Part shown: positions 11,126 to 21,808 of the stretch, piece after piece
How positions within the stretch are numbered: position 1 is the first letter of the stretch
Layout of the letters: every line of letters starts with the position of its first letter
From: Neurospora tetrasperma FGSC 2508
Taxonomy: Eukaryota; Ascomycota; Sordariomycetes; Sordariales; Sordariaceae
DNA: 64,000 bases
Assembly (NCBI RefSeq): GCF_000213175.1
Contig: NW_009799102.1
Coordinates: forward strand, 1,533,648 to 1,597,647
Direction of reading: 5' to 3'
Made by a program: the position numbers and the translations under genes
Notes under the pieces: generated by a model
Told to the model about the DNA's origin: nothing
The model's input: the letters and a program-made list of their open reading frames with translations, nothing else
The model's database searches: none

Positions 11126-12244
11126 ATGGCTGTCGATCCGCGCGTTCTCCAACAAGAGGTTTGAACCTGCCCCTCCTGGCCCCTCCTGACACTTTCGCGA
11201 CAATGGACACATTGCTGATGCCGAATGCGAACACCAGGCAGAGAAGACCCTCGCGAGCGCGTCCAAAGGCTGGGGTCTCTTCGGAAACAAGGAAGAAAAG
11301 TACCAAAATGCGGCGGATCAGTACATACAGGCGGCCAACGCTTTCAGGTTGCAGAAGTCAAGTACGTCATCACAATCATCAACATCCACGATGCGCTTTC
11401 GGGCCAGATGAACCTCGCGACAAGTCCTAACATTCTGCCCACTACCCAGACACCGAGGCCGGCAAGTGTTTCGAGGAAGCTGCCAAGATCTTCACTGAGA
11501 AGTTGAAGGAGCCCAACGATGCGGCGAATGCCATGTTGGACGCCTTCAAGGTCTATAGGAAAGATGCCCCGGATAATGCTGTGCGCTGCGTCGAGGTTGC
11601 CATCAAGCAGTATACCATGGCGGGTAACTTCCGGAGAGCTGCGTCGCACAAGGAGAACCAGGCTGAGGTCTACGAAAACGAGCTGCAGAATAAGCCAGAG
11701 GCTACCAAGGCCTATACAACTGCGGCCGAGTGGTATGAGAACGACGGTGCTGTCGCGTAAGTGATTTATGCCCACGGCTTTTGCGCCATATTACGAGTCC
11801 AACAAGTCGTTCTAACCAGCTGTGTGTAGTCTTGCGAACAAGCTGTGGCTCAAGGTGGCCGACCTCTCTGCCCTCGCGGGCGACTTTTTCGGTGCTATTG
11901 AGAAGTTCGAGAAGGTTGCGGAGGCGTCACTCGGCAACAACCTGATGAGGTACTCGGTCAAGGAGTACTTCCTCAAGGCCGGTCTCTGCTCCTTGGCGAC
12001 CAAGGATATGGTCACTGCTCAGCGTAACATCACCAAGTACGCCGAGAAGGACCCATCATTCACGGGTCAGCGCGAATACCAACTCCTGGTTGACTTGTTG
12101 GAAGCAGCCTCAAACAACAACCTCGAGATGTTCCAAGATAAGCTTGCCGCGTACGATAAGATGAGCCGGCTCGATGACTGGAAGGCGGCCGTTCTTCTCC
12201 AGATCAAGAACAACTTTGAGGAGGCAGACAACGAGTTTTCATAA
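11126..12244 (+). CDS. sec17: Alpha-SNAP, vesicular fusion protein Sec17
   Basis: Adaptor that recruits the ATPase NSF/Sec18 to SNARE complexes and drives their disassembly after membrane fusion. Four exons: 11126-11158, 11238-11361, 11450-11756 and 11830-12244, giving 292 residues, the usual length of the family. The first exon encodes only MAVDPRVLQQE; the second supplies EKTLASASKGWGLFGNKEEK, the conserved membrane-binding N-terminal loop (GWGLFG). The rest is the TPR-like helical solenoid (AADQYIQAANAFRLQKS, CFEEAAKIFTEKL, YTTAAEWYENDGAVALANK). The C-terminal helix shows DDWKAAVLLQIKNN, with the conserved Leu that stimulates NSF. All three introns have clear CTAAC/CTGAT branch sites. Because exon 1 is so short, automatic gene finders may misplace the start. 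Confidence 0.95.
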
Positions 12245-12757
12245 ACAGGGTGGAGGAACTTATGATATACAGCCTTCTATCACTGCCTGGTTTCCTTCTT
12301 TCCTTTTTCTTTTCTTTGTTATCGTATCGGCGTTTTCTGGTTGGGAGGGGGATGAACTGTCATATCATGAATACGGTCATCGACGCTTTGGTGATTTACG
12401 GAAGACCCAAACAAACCTGCTGTCTAGGGTAGAAATGGGCTTAAAGCAATAGAAACTTGTTCCTAATGGGTATGCGTTATTTGTACAATCCAACATGAAT
12501 TATTGTATTTCATAACCTTGATGGCTGCCCAAGCGGAACATAGGTACCTCTATAAGCATGAGATGCCATAGCTAACCCTGGAGTTACAGTTGGGATCAGT
12601 TTCGGACTGGCGCCAGACCCTTATCAATGACACCGGGTGGGGCGTGCGCGCCGATAAGCGACAACTTTTCGAACTTTTCTGTTCTTCATGACATCGATTT
12701 CAGCACTGCGAAGCGGCTTGCATTGTCCCACTCCAGCGCCATTCCATCACATTCACG
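12245..12757. other. Intergenic region sec17 - rrp12
   Basis: About 510 bases between tandem genes. It carries the sec17 3' region (T-rich) and the rrp12 promoter, with a perfect AGGTACCT palindrome at 12542-12549. No other feature was seen. Confidence 0.5.
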
Positions 12758-15700
12758 ATGGCCTCCTCTCCGTCTTTGCAGGAGAAACTGGACAAGATTC
12801 GGTCTCCGAATCTCCAGAGCCAGAAGCAGGTAAGCCAGAGTCATGATGCATCTCTCCTTTTTCCATCTTTTGTCTTCTGCATCCCTACCCTCTTCCTTCC
12901 AGCCTGCCATTGCAGTGGCCTGTCGCAAGGCCGCCTCCATCGTGGACAATGGACCCTGACTCTAGCCACAGACTGCCAGTGTCCTCGAGGCTATCGAGGC
13001 CACCTTCAAGGAGCGCAATACACCCGCGACTCCTACCGCCTACTTCGCCGCCCTTCTCAGTCTACTCAACAACGAAAACCTCGCGACCCCCGTCGTCTAC
13101 CTCCTCGATGTCGTCACTCCTTTCGCTCCAAAGCCTATTCTTCAGGCCAAGTTCACTCAGATCATCACCATCCTCGCGCCAGTACTATCCCTCCCCGATG
13201 CCGATGCTCCCCTCATGAGGGCCTCGATCGGCTCTCTCGAGAGCTTGCTCCTTGCTCAAGATGCGACACAATGGGAGCTCGGTACCGCCCAGATTGGCCC
13301 CCGCCGGGCTGTGGCCGGCCTCCTCGCCCTTGCCCTCGACCCGCGTCCCAAAGTCCGCAAGAGAGCCCAGGAAGCGCTCAGGAACATACTGAAGAACCCT
13401 CCGCCGAGCCCGTCTCTCGACCACCCCGCCGCCCCCATGTGCGCCGAGACAGCCATGCAGAGCCTCCGTCTTGTCGCTGACAAGGCCGCCGCCCAGAGGA
13501 AGGAAAAGAAGACTACCGACTCTACCCACGATCCCGAGCTTATCCACGCCTTGCAACTCGTCAAGGCTGTCGCCTCTGGAAGCGGTGGCTGGCCCAGCAA
13601 GAGCATTGAGTCTTTGTGCGAGCTCCTTCTCAGCATTGCCCGGACTGGCAACGAGCACATGAGCATGGCTGTCTTCGAGATCTTCGAGATGATGTTCGAG
13701 GGCATGGCCGCCGACGAGGTTGCCTCCGCCAAGCTTCCTCGGCTGCTTGAGATCATCAGAGAGCTCCGTCCCGCGCCCAACGATACCCAGCTTCTCCCTC
13801 CCTGGATCGCCATTCTGTCGAGAGCCTACGATGTTGCCGGTCAGATTTCGCCCGCCGAGACCTTCCAAGAGCTGGTCGATCCTTTCACTCTGGTTGCAGG
13901 ATACCTCGAGTCCCAGCACAAGAATATTCGCGTTTCGGCGTCCGAGTGCTTGGTCTCCTTCCTGGCCAACTGTGTCCCCAAGGAGGCCATCCTTGAGCCT
14001 TCGATTTTTGACGAGAAGGTCATTCAGCAACTAGTCAAGGTTGTCGAGGGCCTTCTCACCGTCCAGTACCAAGCTGCCTGGATGGAGACTTTCAACGTTC
14101 TTGGTGCCATGTTCGATGCCTTTCGGTGGCAGGCTAACCCTTACCTCCTTTCCGTCGTCAAGAGCATCGGCGAAATCCGCGGTAACGATTCTTTCGCTGG
14201 AAAGCAGGAAGCCGACGAGGTCCTTGGCAAGGCGATTCGTGCAATGGGTCCTGAGGCGGTCTTGAATGTTCTTCCCCTGAACCTCGCGAAGCCCGTCAAG
14301 GGTCAGCCTGGCAGAGCTTGGATGCTTCCTCTTCTCCGTGACTACACCTCTAACACCAATCTTGCGCACTTCAAGAGCGAATTAGTTCCTCTCAGTGCTA
14401 TCATGTTCCAGCGTGTGATTGAGCACCAGGGCGAGAAGAACATTCACATCAAGATCTTCGAGACTGTGGTTCAGCAGATTTGGTCGATTCTTCCCGGCTA
14501 CTGCGACCTTCCCCTTGATCTTGTTGAGGCCTTCGACACAGGCTTCGCTGAGATGTTGACCAACCTTTTGTACGAGCAGGTTGACCTGCGCTTGGATATT
14601 TGTCGCGCCCTCAGGACCGTTGTTGAGTCCAACCAGGCCATCGCCACTTCCGATGAGGTCGATGACCTTATCCTCTTTGGCAGGGTCAGCAAGGAGCAGG
14701 CGCAGAAGAACTTGGAGTACCTCGGAACCACCTTTGCGGCTGACTTCCTCGCTGTTCTCTTCAACGTCTACAGCACCACTCTCCCCCAGAAGCGCGGCCC
14801 TGTCCTCCAGACCATCAATGCTTACCTCAGCATCATCCCCCCCGCGCGTCTTACCGAGACTTTCAACATGGTGTGCGAGAAGCTCGCCGAGGCTCTTCAA
14901 GAGGTTGTTGAGAAGAAGCCCCAACAGCAGCAGAAGGCCGATCACATGCCTTCTGCCGCGCACACTCTCATGGACCTGGTCGTTACCATGTCTATCTACC
15001 TCCCCCGTGCCAGCTTCGAGGCTCTTTTCAAGATCGCTTCAGTGGTCATCTTCAAGGATGATGACCCTCAGCTGCAGAAGAAGGCTTACAAGCTCATTCC
15101 TCGCTTGGCGGATTCCCCCATCGGCAAGGCCGCCCTCGAGGAGAGACATGGCGAGCTCCAAACCCTGTTCCTGTCCAGCTCTGAGAAGGTGTCGGCACCT
15201 GCCCGGAGAGAGCGCCTGGCTGCCATTGCTGCTCTGATTCACTTCATCCCCAAAGATTCCCTGCATTTCATTCCCTCCATTCTTTCAGAGGTTGTCATTG
15301 GCTGCAAGGAGCACAACGAGAAGGCTCGCACCACCGCCTTCGACCTTCTGGTTCTCCTTGGCCAGAAGATGGTTTCTGCTCAGGGCTCTTTGATCGATAA
15401 CAGCAAGGTCCCTCACATGCCCGCGGATGCTCCTGCGGCTACCGCCTCTATTGAGGAGTTCTTCACCATGGTCAGTGCCGGTTTGGCTGGCAGTACCCCC
15501 CACATGATTTCGGCCTCTATCACTGCCATTACCCGCGTTCTTTATGAGTTCCGCGAGACCGTCAGTAAGGAAACACTGTCCGACCTTGTCCAGACCATGG
15601 ACCTCTTCCTTACTTCCAACAACCGCGAAATCGTGAAGAGCGTTCTTGGCTTCGTCAAGGTTTGCATCATCAGCCTGCCCACCGAGATGATGACACCCCG

Positions 15701-16745
15701 CCTTCCCACACTCATTCCCAACGTTATGGTTTGGAGTCACGAGCACAAGGGCCATTTCCGCTCCAAGGTCAAGCACATTATCGAGCGTATGATCCGTCGC
15801 TTTGGCTTTGAGGCCGTTAGCAAGTACTGTCCCGAGGATGACAGGAAGTTGATTGTCAACATCCGCAAGACCAAGGAGCGCGCGAAGAGGAGAAAGGAGG
15901 CCGGCAAGGAGGCCGGTGAGGGTTCGGATGACGAGGCCGGCGGCAGAAATGCCAGCCGGTTCGAGAGCGAGTACGACCACGCCCTTTACAGCAGCGACGA
16001 CGACAACGAGTCGGAGCAGTCCGACGACTCGGACGCCGAGATGACGGGCAAGCGCAGCAAGAAGGGAGGACAGTCACAGCAGAAGGGCGGCAACACGTAC
16101 ATTTTGGAGGATGAGAACGAGCCTCTGGATCTACTCGACCGCAACGCCCTCGCCAACATCTCGTCCACCAAGCCGACCAAGCTCAAGAGGCACACCACCA
16201 AATCCAAGGCCAAGACGGACATGGACGGAAAGCTCATATTGGGCGAGGACGGCGACATGATGGAGGTCGACGTGCCCAAGGGCGGCAACGACGACGAGGA
16301 CGGCGTTGGCGCCTATGTGGCGGCGCTCAAGGGCAAGGATGCTCCCAAGAGGGGTCTCCGTGGCAAGCTTAAGTTCTCTAGCAAGGGCAAGAAGAATGAC
16401 GACAGCGATGACGAGGATGATGGTATGGACATCGACGATAACACAGCCAAGGAGATCAGGCAAAACATGCGCGGCGGTGGCCGTGGTGGTGGTGGTGGTG
16501 GTGGTCGTGGTCGTGGAGGTGGCCGCGGCTCTGGCGGTGGACGCGGTGGTGGCGGCCGTGGTGGCGGCCGTGGGCGAGGTGGTAGTGGTGGTGACAGGAG
16601 AGGTGGCCCTGGCCGTGGTAGCTTTAGCCGTGGTGGTGGTGGTCGCGGCGGCAACGATCAGGGAAGGAGAAATATGGGCGAGGGTAGGAGGACGGGTGGA
16701 CCAATGCGTGGAGGCGTCGGTAAGGGCGGAAGGGGAAGGAACTAA
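12758..16745 (+). CDS. rrp12: Ribosomal RNA processing protein Rrp12 with RGG-rich tail
   Basis: HEAT-repeat protein required for maturation and nuclear export of pre-40S and pre-60S particles. Two exons, 12758-12829 and 12972-16745, with a 142-base intron (GTAAGC...CTGAC...CACAG), give 1281 residues. The splice joins KLDKIRSPNLQSQKQ to TASVLEAIEATFKER, the conserved N-terminus of the family. The long middle is a helical solenoid containing the NUC173 region (e.g. LDLVEAFDTGFAEMLTNLLY, TGFAEM). Near residue 960 a basic segment (KHIIERMIRRFGFEAV) is followed by acidic stretches. From residue ~1190 to the end lies an Arg/Gly tail with many RGG and GRG units, which yeast Rrp12 lacks as far as I recall. 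A second possible acceptor at ~12900 would read into a stop soon after, so I did not use it. Confidence 0.93.
16475..16740 (+). repeat. GGT/GGC-rich low-complexity tract coding the Rrp12 RGG tail
   Basis: The tract is composed of repeated GGTGGT, CGTGGT and GGCGGC units inside the last 270 bases of rrp12. It codes for Gly and Arg almost exclusively. Such tracts vary in length between strains and would give misleading open frames on the other strand (Pro- or Thr-rich). Confidence 0.85.
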
Positions 16746-19571
16746 GTTCAAGTGTTTGTCGGTTTTATCTTGTCAGATCAGATAGCCTTGCGAGGACACT
16801 GCCCCCGGGTTTCAGTTTGAGATATCATGTCTGTTTTTGTTTGTCTTTCTGGTAACGGAGTTCGATTTAAAAGTATTTACCTAGATGGACTGATTTTCTG
16901 AAAGTATGCCATCATCATAATCACCAATGTAAAGCCGTCATGTTCAATGGGTATCAGTAGAACAGTGCACTCATCCTGTCCCGAGGGGACTGCCATGACA
17001 ACCCCTAACCCTAGTCCTCAGGGGCAGCAACAGCTGCCGCTTGCCAGTTGTGGTTGATGCTTAGCGCGAAATTTCAAGTGGAGAAACCATTGCCCCGTAC
17101 GCCCAATGGAATCCACGATCCGGTCGGGGTACCTCCGCACCTATAAAAGACTCTTCCCCTCAACTTGTTTTTTGGAAGGTTTTTTTCTCCTTTTTTTCTC
17201 CTCAGAAAGTTGCACCCGGGGACGCAGAATATAGGCCCAATGACGAATTCTACTGTTTCAGACAGTCGTTGGGTTGTATTAACCGGGGAGATTAAAACTG
17301 AGAGTCTCAAGAATTGCTATGAATGCGTTGCCCTTGTTTTCTTCGGAAATCAAGGCTACGCGATGAATACGCGATCCCGTTTGGCTTCGACATTTTGACA
17401 TCCGTTGTTTTTTTTGCTTCTTTTTAGATAGTACTTTGATTTGATGCTCGAGTGAAGTGGAAAATAATGCCTGGGCTATGCTATACACTAGTTCGTTCCT
17501 ACTGAGCGCTGCGCTTGCGCATGAGAATATTGTTCGCTATCGAACCTTCTTCGTTCGAGTTCACCATGGCCGTCTCTGTGCCGTGCGTGCCGTGCGTTTT
17601 CCACCGGCACGGCGTCCGGGTGCTCTCCTGTCCGACTACTGCCGGTTCTCCGTGGTTAGTGGTTGGACGTGCTCCGTCCCGAACGGTCCGGTCTGGGTTC
17701 GGGATCTGTTACGCCATAAACGGCGTCATGTTGACGGCCGTGATTGAGAGCAACGATGTGCTCCAAAGACGTTTCGATTGATGATGAGAAATCAGAGATC
17801 TTGTACCTTGATGCCGCGGTTCTCTACGATACATCGTTGCGTTTGAAACAGGAAGCTATATATGTGTTTTGACGAATGTTGATTGGGACATTTCAGTTAA
17901 CTGCTTGCTTATGCTTACAGGTTAAATACCCATTTCACTAGAACCGAGTACCTCGCTTTCTTACAAGAGTTCAACAAGATGGAAAACAAATGGGGAAATC
18001 ATAAAGAGGAGAAAACACAAAAATACAGTCGGGAATCACACACTGTAATTCTTAAGCTCGTATATCCTTTTCACCGATCAATGTTCTCCTACTGCTTGTC
18101 ATAAAACCAGCCGTTCACTTGAGCCCGATCGTCGGGATTCGAACCTTCGGTCAGCTAGTCGTGTTGCATTCTACGTGGGGTTTCTCTCGTGGCATGCTTG
18201 ACGACCAGTCATGAACATCGGTACTCTTTCAAGAAAAAGGGGAAAGTAAGCGGCCGCCGATAGTCTTGCGACGGTTCCATGCGTTCGTCTTAGGGGCCGC
18301 ATCTGGCAGGTGATACCGTGCGCCTGGTATCGTCGCGGACGAGAAACATGTCTTTCCCTTCCCGTCCATTCAAATCCCCAGCCTCAGCAGCGGCGTCGCC
18401 CCAAACCTGGGGACCGTGACGGAAGCCATCGGTTGACCGATGCAAAACATCCAAACTTCCTGTCTGTTGTTCCTGCCTAGATGGCGGTGGAGGGTCCGAC
18501 TGGACTCAAGGTTCAGCTCAGCCGATGGGCGCTCCTTCCTACTTTCAAGGTTTCGTAGCACAGGCAGACGCGAAAGCACCTTCCCTTCACTGCCAGAACG
18601 GCAGGAGATGCCTTCAATTTTAGCAGCGACCACCGTCCTCTTCATTTCCCTTTGCCCTTGTGAAGGAACTGAACCATGAAGCAAGCGCTTAGGCATCGCA
18701 TGGTCTTTCCGTCACCTTTACCCAGCATCTCAACAAGACAACAAACGAAACCTTGGACGCCGGGCCAAGTGGAATCCGTTGCCCACGCCTGAAGCGGTTT
18801 TTCAATCGGGTATCAAATCCAATGCCCTTTCTCAACTCCCCGCGTTACACATGTGGTCATATGAGGAAGTGATCAATGGAGAAGATGGGTGGACAAGAGG
18901 AGCTGCCGGACGAGCCTATGTAAGTGCGATTCTCTATCAATTCATCGTTTGCGCCATCGGATTCGCCTTTCAAGATCACCTATGTTGTACCAGCCACACC
19001 CTCGTCTTGTCTCGACCACTGCAAGTGCAGGGCGGATTTCTGGATCACTTATCTTCCCTTTGTTGTCGTCCTGCTGGCCAGTCCACCAACTTTCTGGGGG
19101 TGGCAGCCAATCGCTATCGGACCCGGACAAGCCCGCTACGTACGACAGCGATGCATGTGTAGCACCTCTGCTGCCCAAGCCAGAGAAGCACTGCAGTCTT
19201 GATCCTCTGTTCTACCTTATGCCACGGCTCCAGGGGCTTCCAGGCCCAATGGGCACGGCGACCAAGTGGTCCCAACAGGCTGACCTGTTTCGGCTGCATT
19301 GACCGGCATCAGCCATCCAGCCAGCCAGCCCTGTTGTCATTGGAATGATACAGGCTTTGATCTCCGTCGGCTGGTGTAGGGCCGCCATCTCATCATACAG
19401 CTGTGCATCACCTTTATATGGCTGGCTGGCTGCCCCATTGCTCGTCAACATGCAGTCCAGGCCACGTTGCTTCGAGAAGCATTGCCGTTCGACATCGTCA
19501 AGTCCAGCGGGGCCGCTACCACCGCTCTTCTTTCCTTACACCACACAGCTTCTCACGGACCTTATTTGCCC
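16746..19571. other. Gene-free region rrp12 - FAD oxidase
   Basis: About 2.8 kb with only short open frames. Observed landmarks: two telomere-like units (CCCTAACCCTAG) at 17003-17014; a TATAAAA sequence near 17143 on the plus strand with no recognisable gene after it; pyrimidine tracts at 17168-17200; and a tRNA B-box-like sequence on the minus strand near 18131-18145. The final ~300 bases hold the promoter and leader of the FAD oxidase gene. The open frames at 17457-17781 have no family resemblance. Confidence 0.5.
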
Positions 19572-21350
19572 ATGGCGACGACTGTCGAGGCTAACCGCTA
19601 CCCTAGGAAGAAGGTCGCCATCGTCGGCAGCGGTGTCACGGGAATCGGTGCTCTATGGGCCTTGAACAGAAGCCCTCATGATGTCCACCTTTTTGAGGCT
19701 TCCGATCGGCTCGGAGGACATACCAACACGGTGGAATTCCAAAATGGAAAGCTCAGCACCCAGGTTGATACTGGCTTCATCGTCATGAACAAAGCCACAT
19801 ACCGTACGTCCCTCTTCCCCAGTCCCACCCACGCATCGGTACCTTGCAGTAGTCTACATCGGCTGCTTGTGTGGGTGCACATGCTAACGTCGCCCCTATA
19901 GCCAACTTCCTCAACTTCCTCAACTGTATAGGCATTGAGCCTGTCAAGACGGAGATGACCTTTTCGGTCTCTAGAGACTACGGAAAGTTTGAGTGGGCTA
20001 GATCCTCACTAAACTCCTTATTTGCTCAGCGTAGCAATATCTTCTCCCCACGAATGTGGCGCATCATATTCGATATCATCCGCTTCAACCAGCATGCCCT
20101 CGATGTGTTGAGAGTAGACCTTGAGGACACTACCCGGACAAGAAGCCAGCATGCCGCCATCCACCCTGAGGAGACAATTGGTGAATACCTGGACCGTGAG
20201 GGCTACTCAGATGCCTTCCGAGACGACTACCTGATTCCTATGACCGCGGCTGTGTGGAGTACCAGCCCCGACAAGTGCTCTCTCGAGTTCCCTGCCGTAA
20301 CTCTGATCAGATTTCTGTGCGTATGACCTTGACCATATCTCTTGTCATTGTGTTCAAGTATGCTGACCCCTTTGCAGATGGAACCATCATCTTCTGTCTA
20401 CAGTTGCCGCCCGCCCAGACTGGCTTACGATACCCACAGGCTCCAAAGGATACATAGACACAGTCATGAACGGTTTCCCGTCCAACCATCTGCACCTGAA
20501 ATCTGAAGTCACAAGGGTCTCTAATGAACCTGATGGCCGTGTTCGTTTGCACATCAAGGGGGGTCGCTCTGAGGTCTTTGATCATGTTATTCTTGCCACT
20601 CACGGTGACCAAGCCTACTCTATCATCCGGGACTCAGCCACCGACGAGGAGCGAGATATCCTGCGCAACTTCAGGACTTCGGATAACGTTGCGGTGTTGC
20701 ATTCTGATACCTCACTCATGCCGCAGGCTCCGAGGGCCTGGAGTAGCTGGAATTATCTGACGCGGTCATCTCCCGTTACTGGCAGGAACATCGATCAGGT
20801 ATCGCTGACTTACAATATGAACATATTGCAGCACATTCCTCGGGACCAGTATGGCGATGTTTTGGTGACCCTGAACCCCCTGCATCAGCCAGACCCTTCG
20901 ACGGTTCAAGGAACCTACATATATGCGCACCCGCTCTACACCCCCGCCGCAATCAAAGCTCAAGAGCGGCTCGATTACATTCAGAACACCCGAGGTATCA
21001 GTTACGCAGGCGCCTGGACAAAGCATGGGTTCCATGAAGATGGGTTTAGCAGTGGCATTCGGGTTGCCATGGAACACTTGGGAGGACGGATCCCGTTTGA
21101 GTTCAAGGATTCGACATATAGTCGTGGCAGAAAGCCGGAGCTGGGATTCCTTGACTGGCTGTTAAGAGTCTGGATCTGGTTGATCCAGGTTCTCTTCATC
21201 AGCGTGTTGGATAAGTTCAGCGCGCAAGGTGCAGCAAGCCGCCGACTGGCCTCACATGTTAACAGCAAGGTGAACGGCTCGGTCATTGCTGCTCAGAGGG
21301 TTTCGGGACACATGAATGGCGGCTATGGATACAGCAAGAAGCACATCTAA
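19572..21350 (+). CDS. FAD-dependent amine-oxidase-like oxidoreductase, membrane-anchored
   Basis: Flavoprotein of the amine oxidase / COG2907 group. Three exons: 19572-19803, 19902-20316 and 20378-21350, giving 539 residues. The FAD-binding Rossmann motif is at the N-terminus (KKVAIVGSGVTGIGALWALN, Gly residues 19, 21, 24) and is followed by LFEASDRLGGHTNTV and by VDTGFIVMNKATYPNF across the first splice. SPVTGRNIDQVSLTYNMN and ISYAGAWTKHGFHEDGFSSG lie in the substrate/FAD C-terminal half. Residues ~471-496 (LDWLLRVWIWLIQVLFISVL) look like one membrane segment near the C-terminus. Bacterial relatives often sit beside cyclopropane or methyl fatty acid synthase genes, so a fatty-acid substrate is a fair guess, but no such neighbour is present here. 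An in-frame upstream ATG at 19467 would add 35 residues; the chosen start lies just before the Rossmann fold. Confidence 0.85.
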
Positions 21351-21808
21351 TGGATGGGGTATATTTGACAATAATGGATTAATGGGTAGTTCTTGCAGGC
21401 AAGTCTCTGATGAGAAAGGAAGCCATCGTAGGTTCACAGAAGAAAATGTAGTTACATGAAGGACCTGGAAGAGCTCTATGGGTGTTATGGAACCCACTTT
21501 CAATTGACTAATGGGGAGGACTGGTTTCGATAACGTTCTGTTTCATGCAACGCCCAGGACATGCACGCCGTGTGTCATAACCCTTCACACGAGGAAGAAA
21601 AGAAAAAGAAAAAAAAAAAAAGGAAAAAATAAATAAATAAATAAATAAATAACAAATGGAAACGCCGATATGCCACTTATATACCGACTCTATCCGCGCG
21701 CAGTTTCTTCAAAGGAATATACTTTTCTTTCGTGACCGCCCGTAACAACGCGTCGTAATTCATCGATCGCAGATAACCTTCCTCGCCAAGTCTCACTTCG
21801 CAATGTCC
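21351..21808. other. Convergent 3' flanks with A-rich and (AAAT)n tract
   Basis: The space between the stops of the FAD oxidase and DCAF4-like genes. It contains an A-rich run and about six AAAT units at roughly 21605-21652. Otherwise no feature is visible. Confidence 0.6.

Noticed and set aside
12898-12972. Alternative acceptor and small extra exon in rrp12
   Set aside because: Using the CCTTCCAG acceptor near 12902 reads into a stop (CCC TGA) before the conserved TASVLEAIEATF segment; a single intron ending at 12971 gives the family N-terminus in frame.
17003-17014. Telomere-like CCCTAACCCTAG
   Set aside because: Only two units; this can occur by chance or as a telobox-type factor site and does not indicate an internal telomere.
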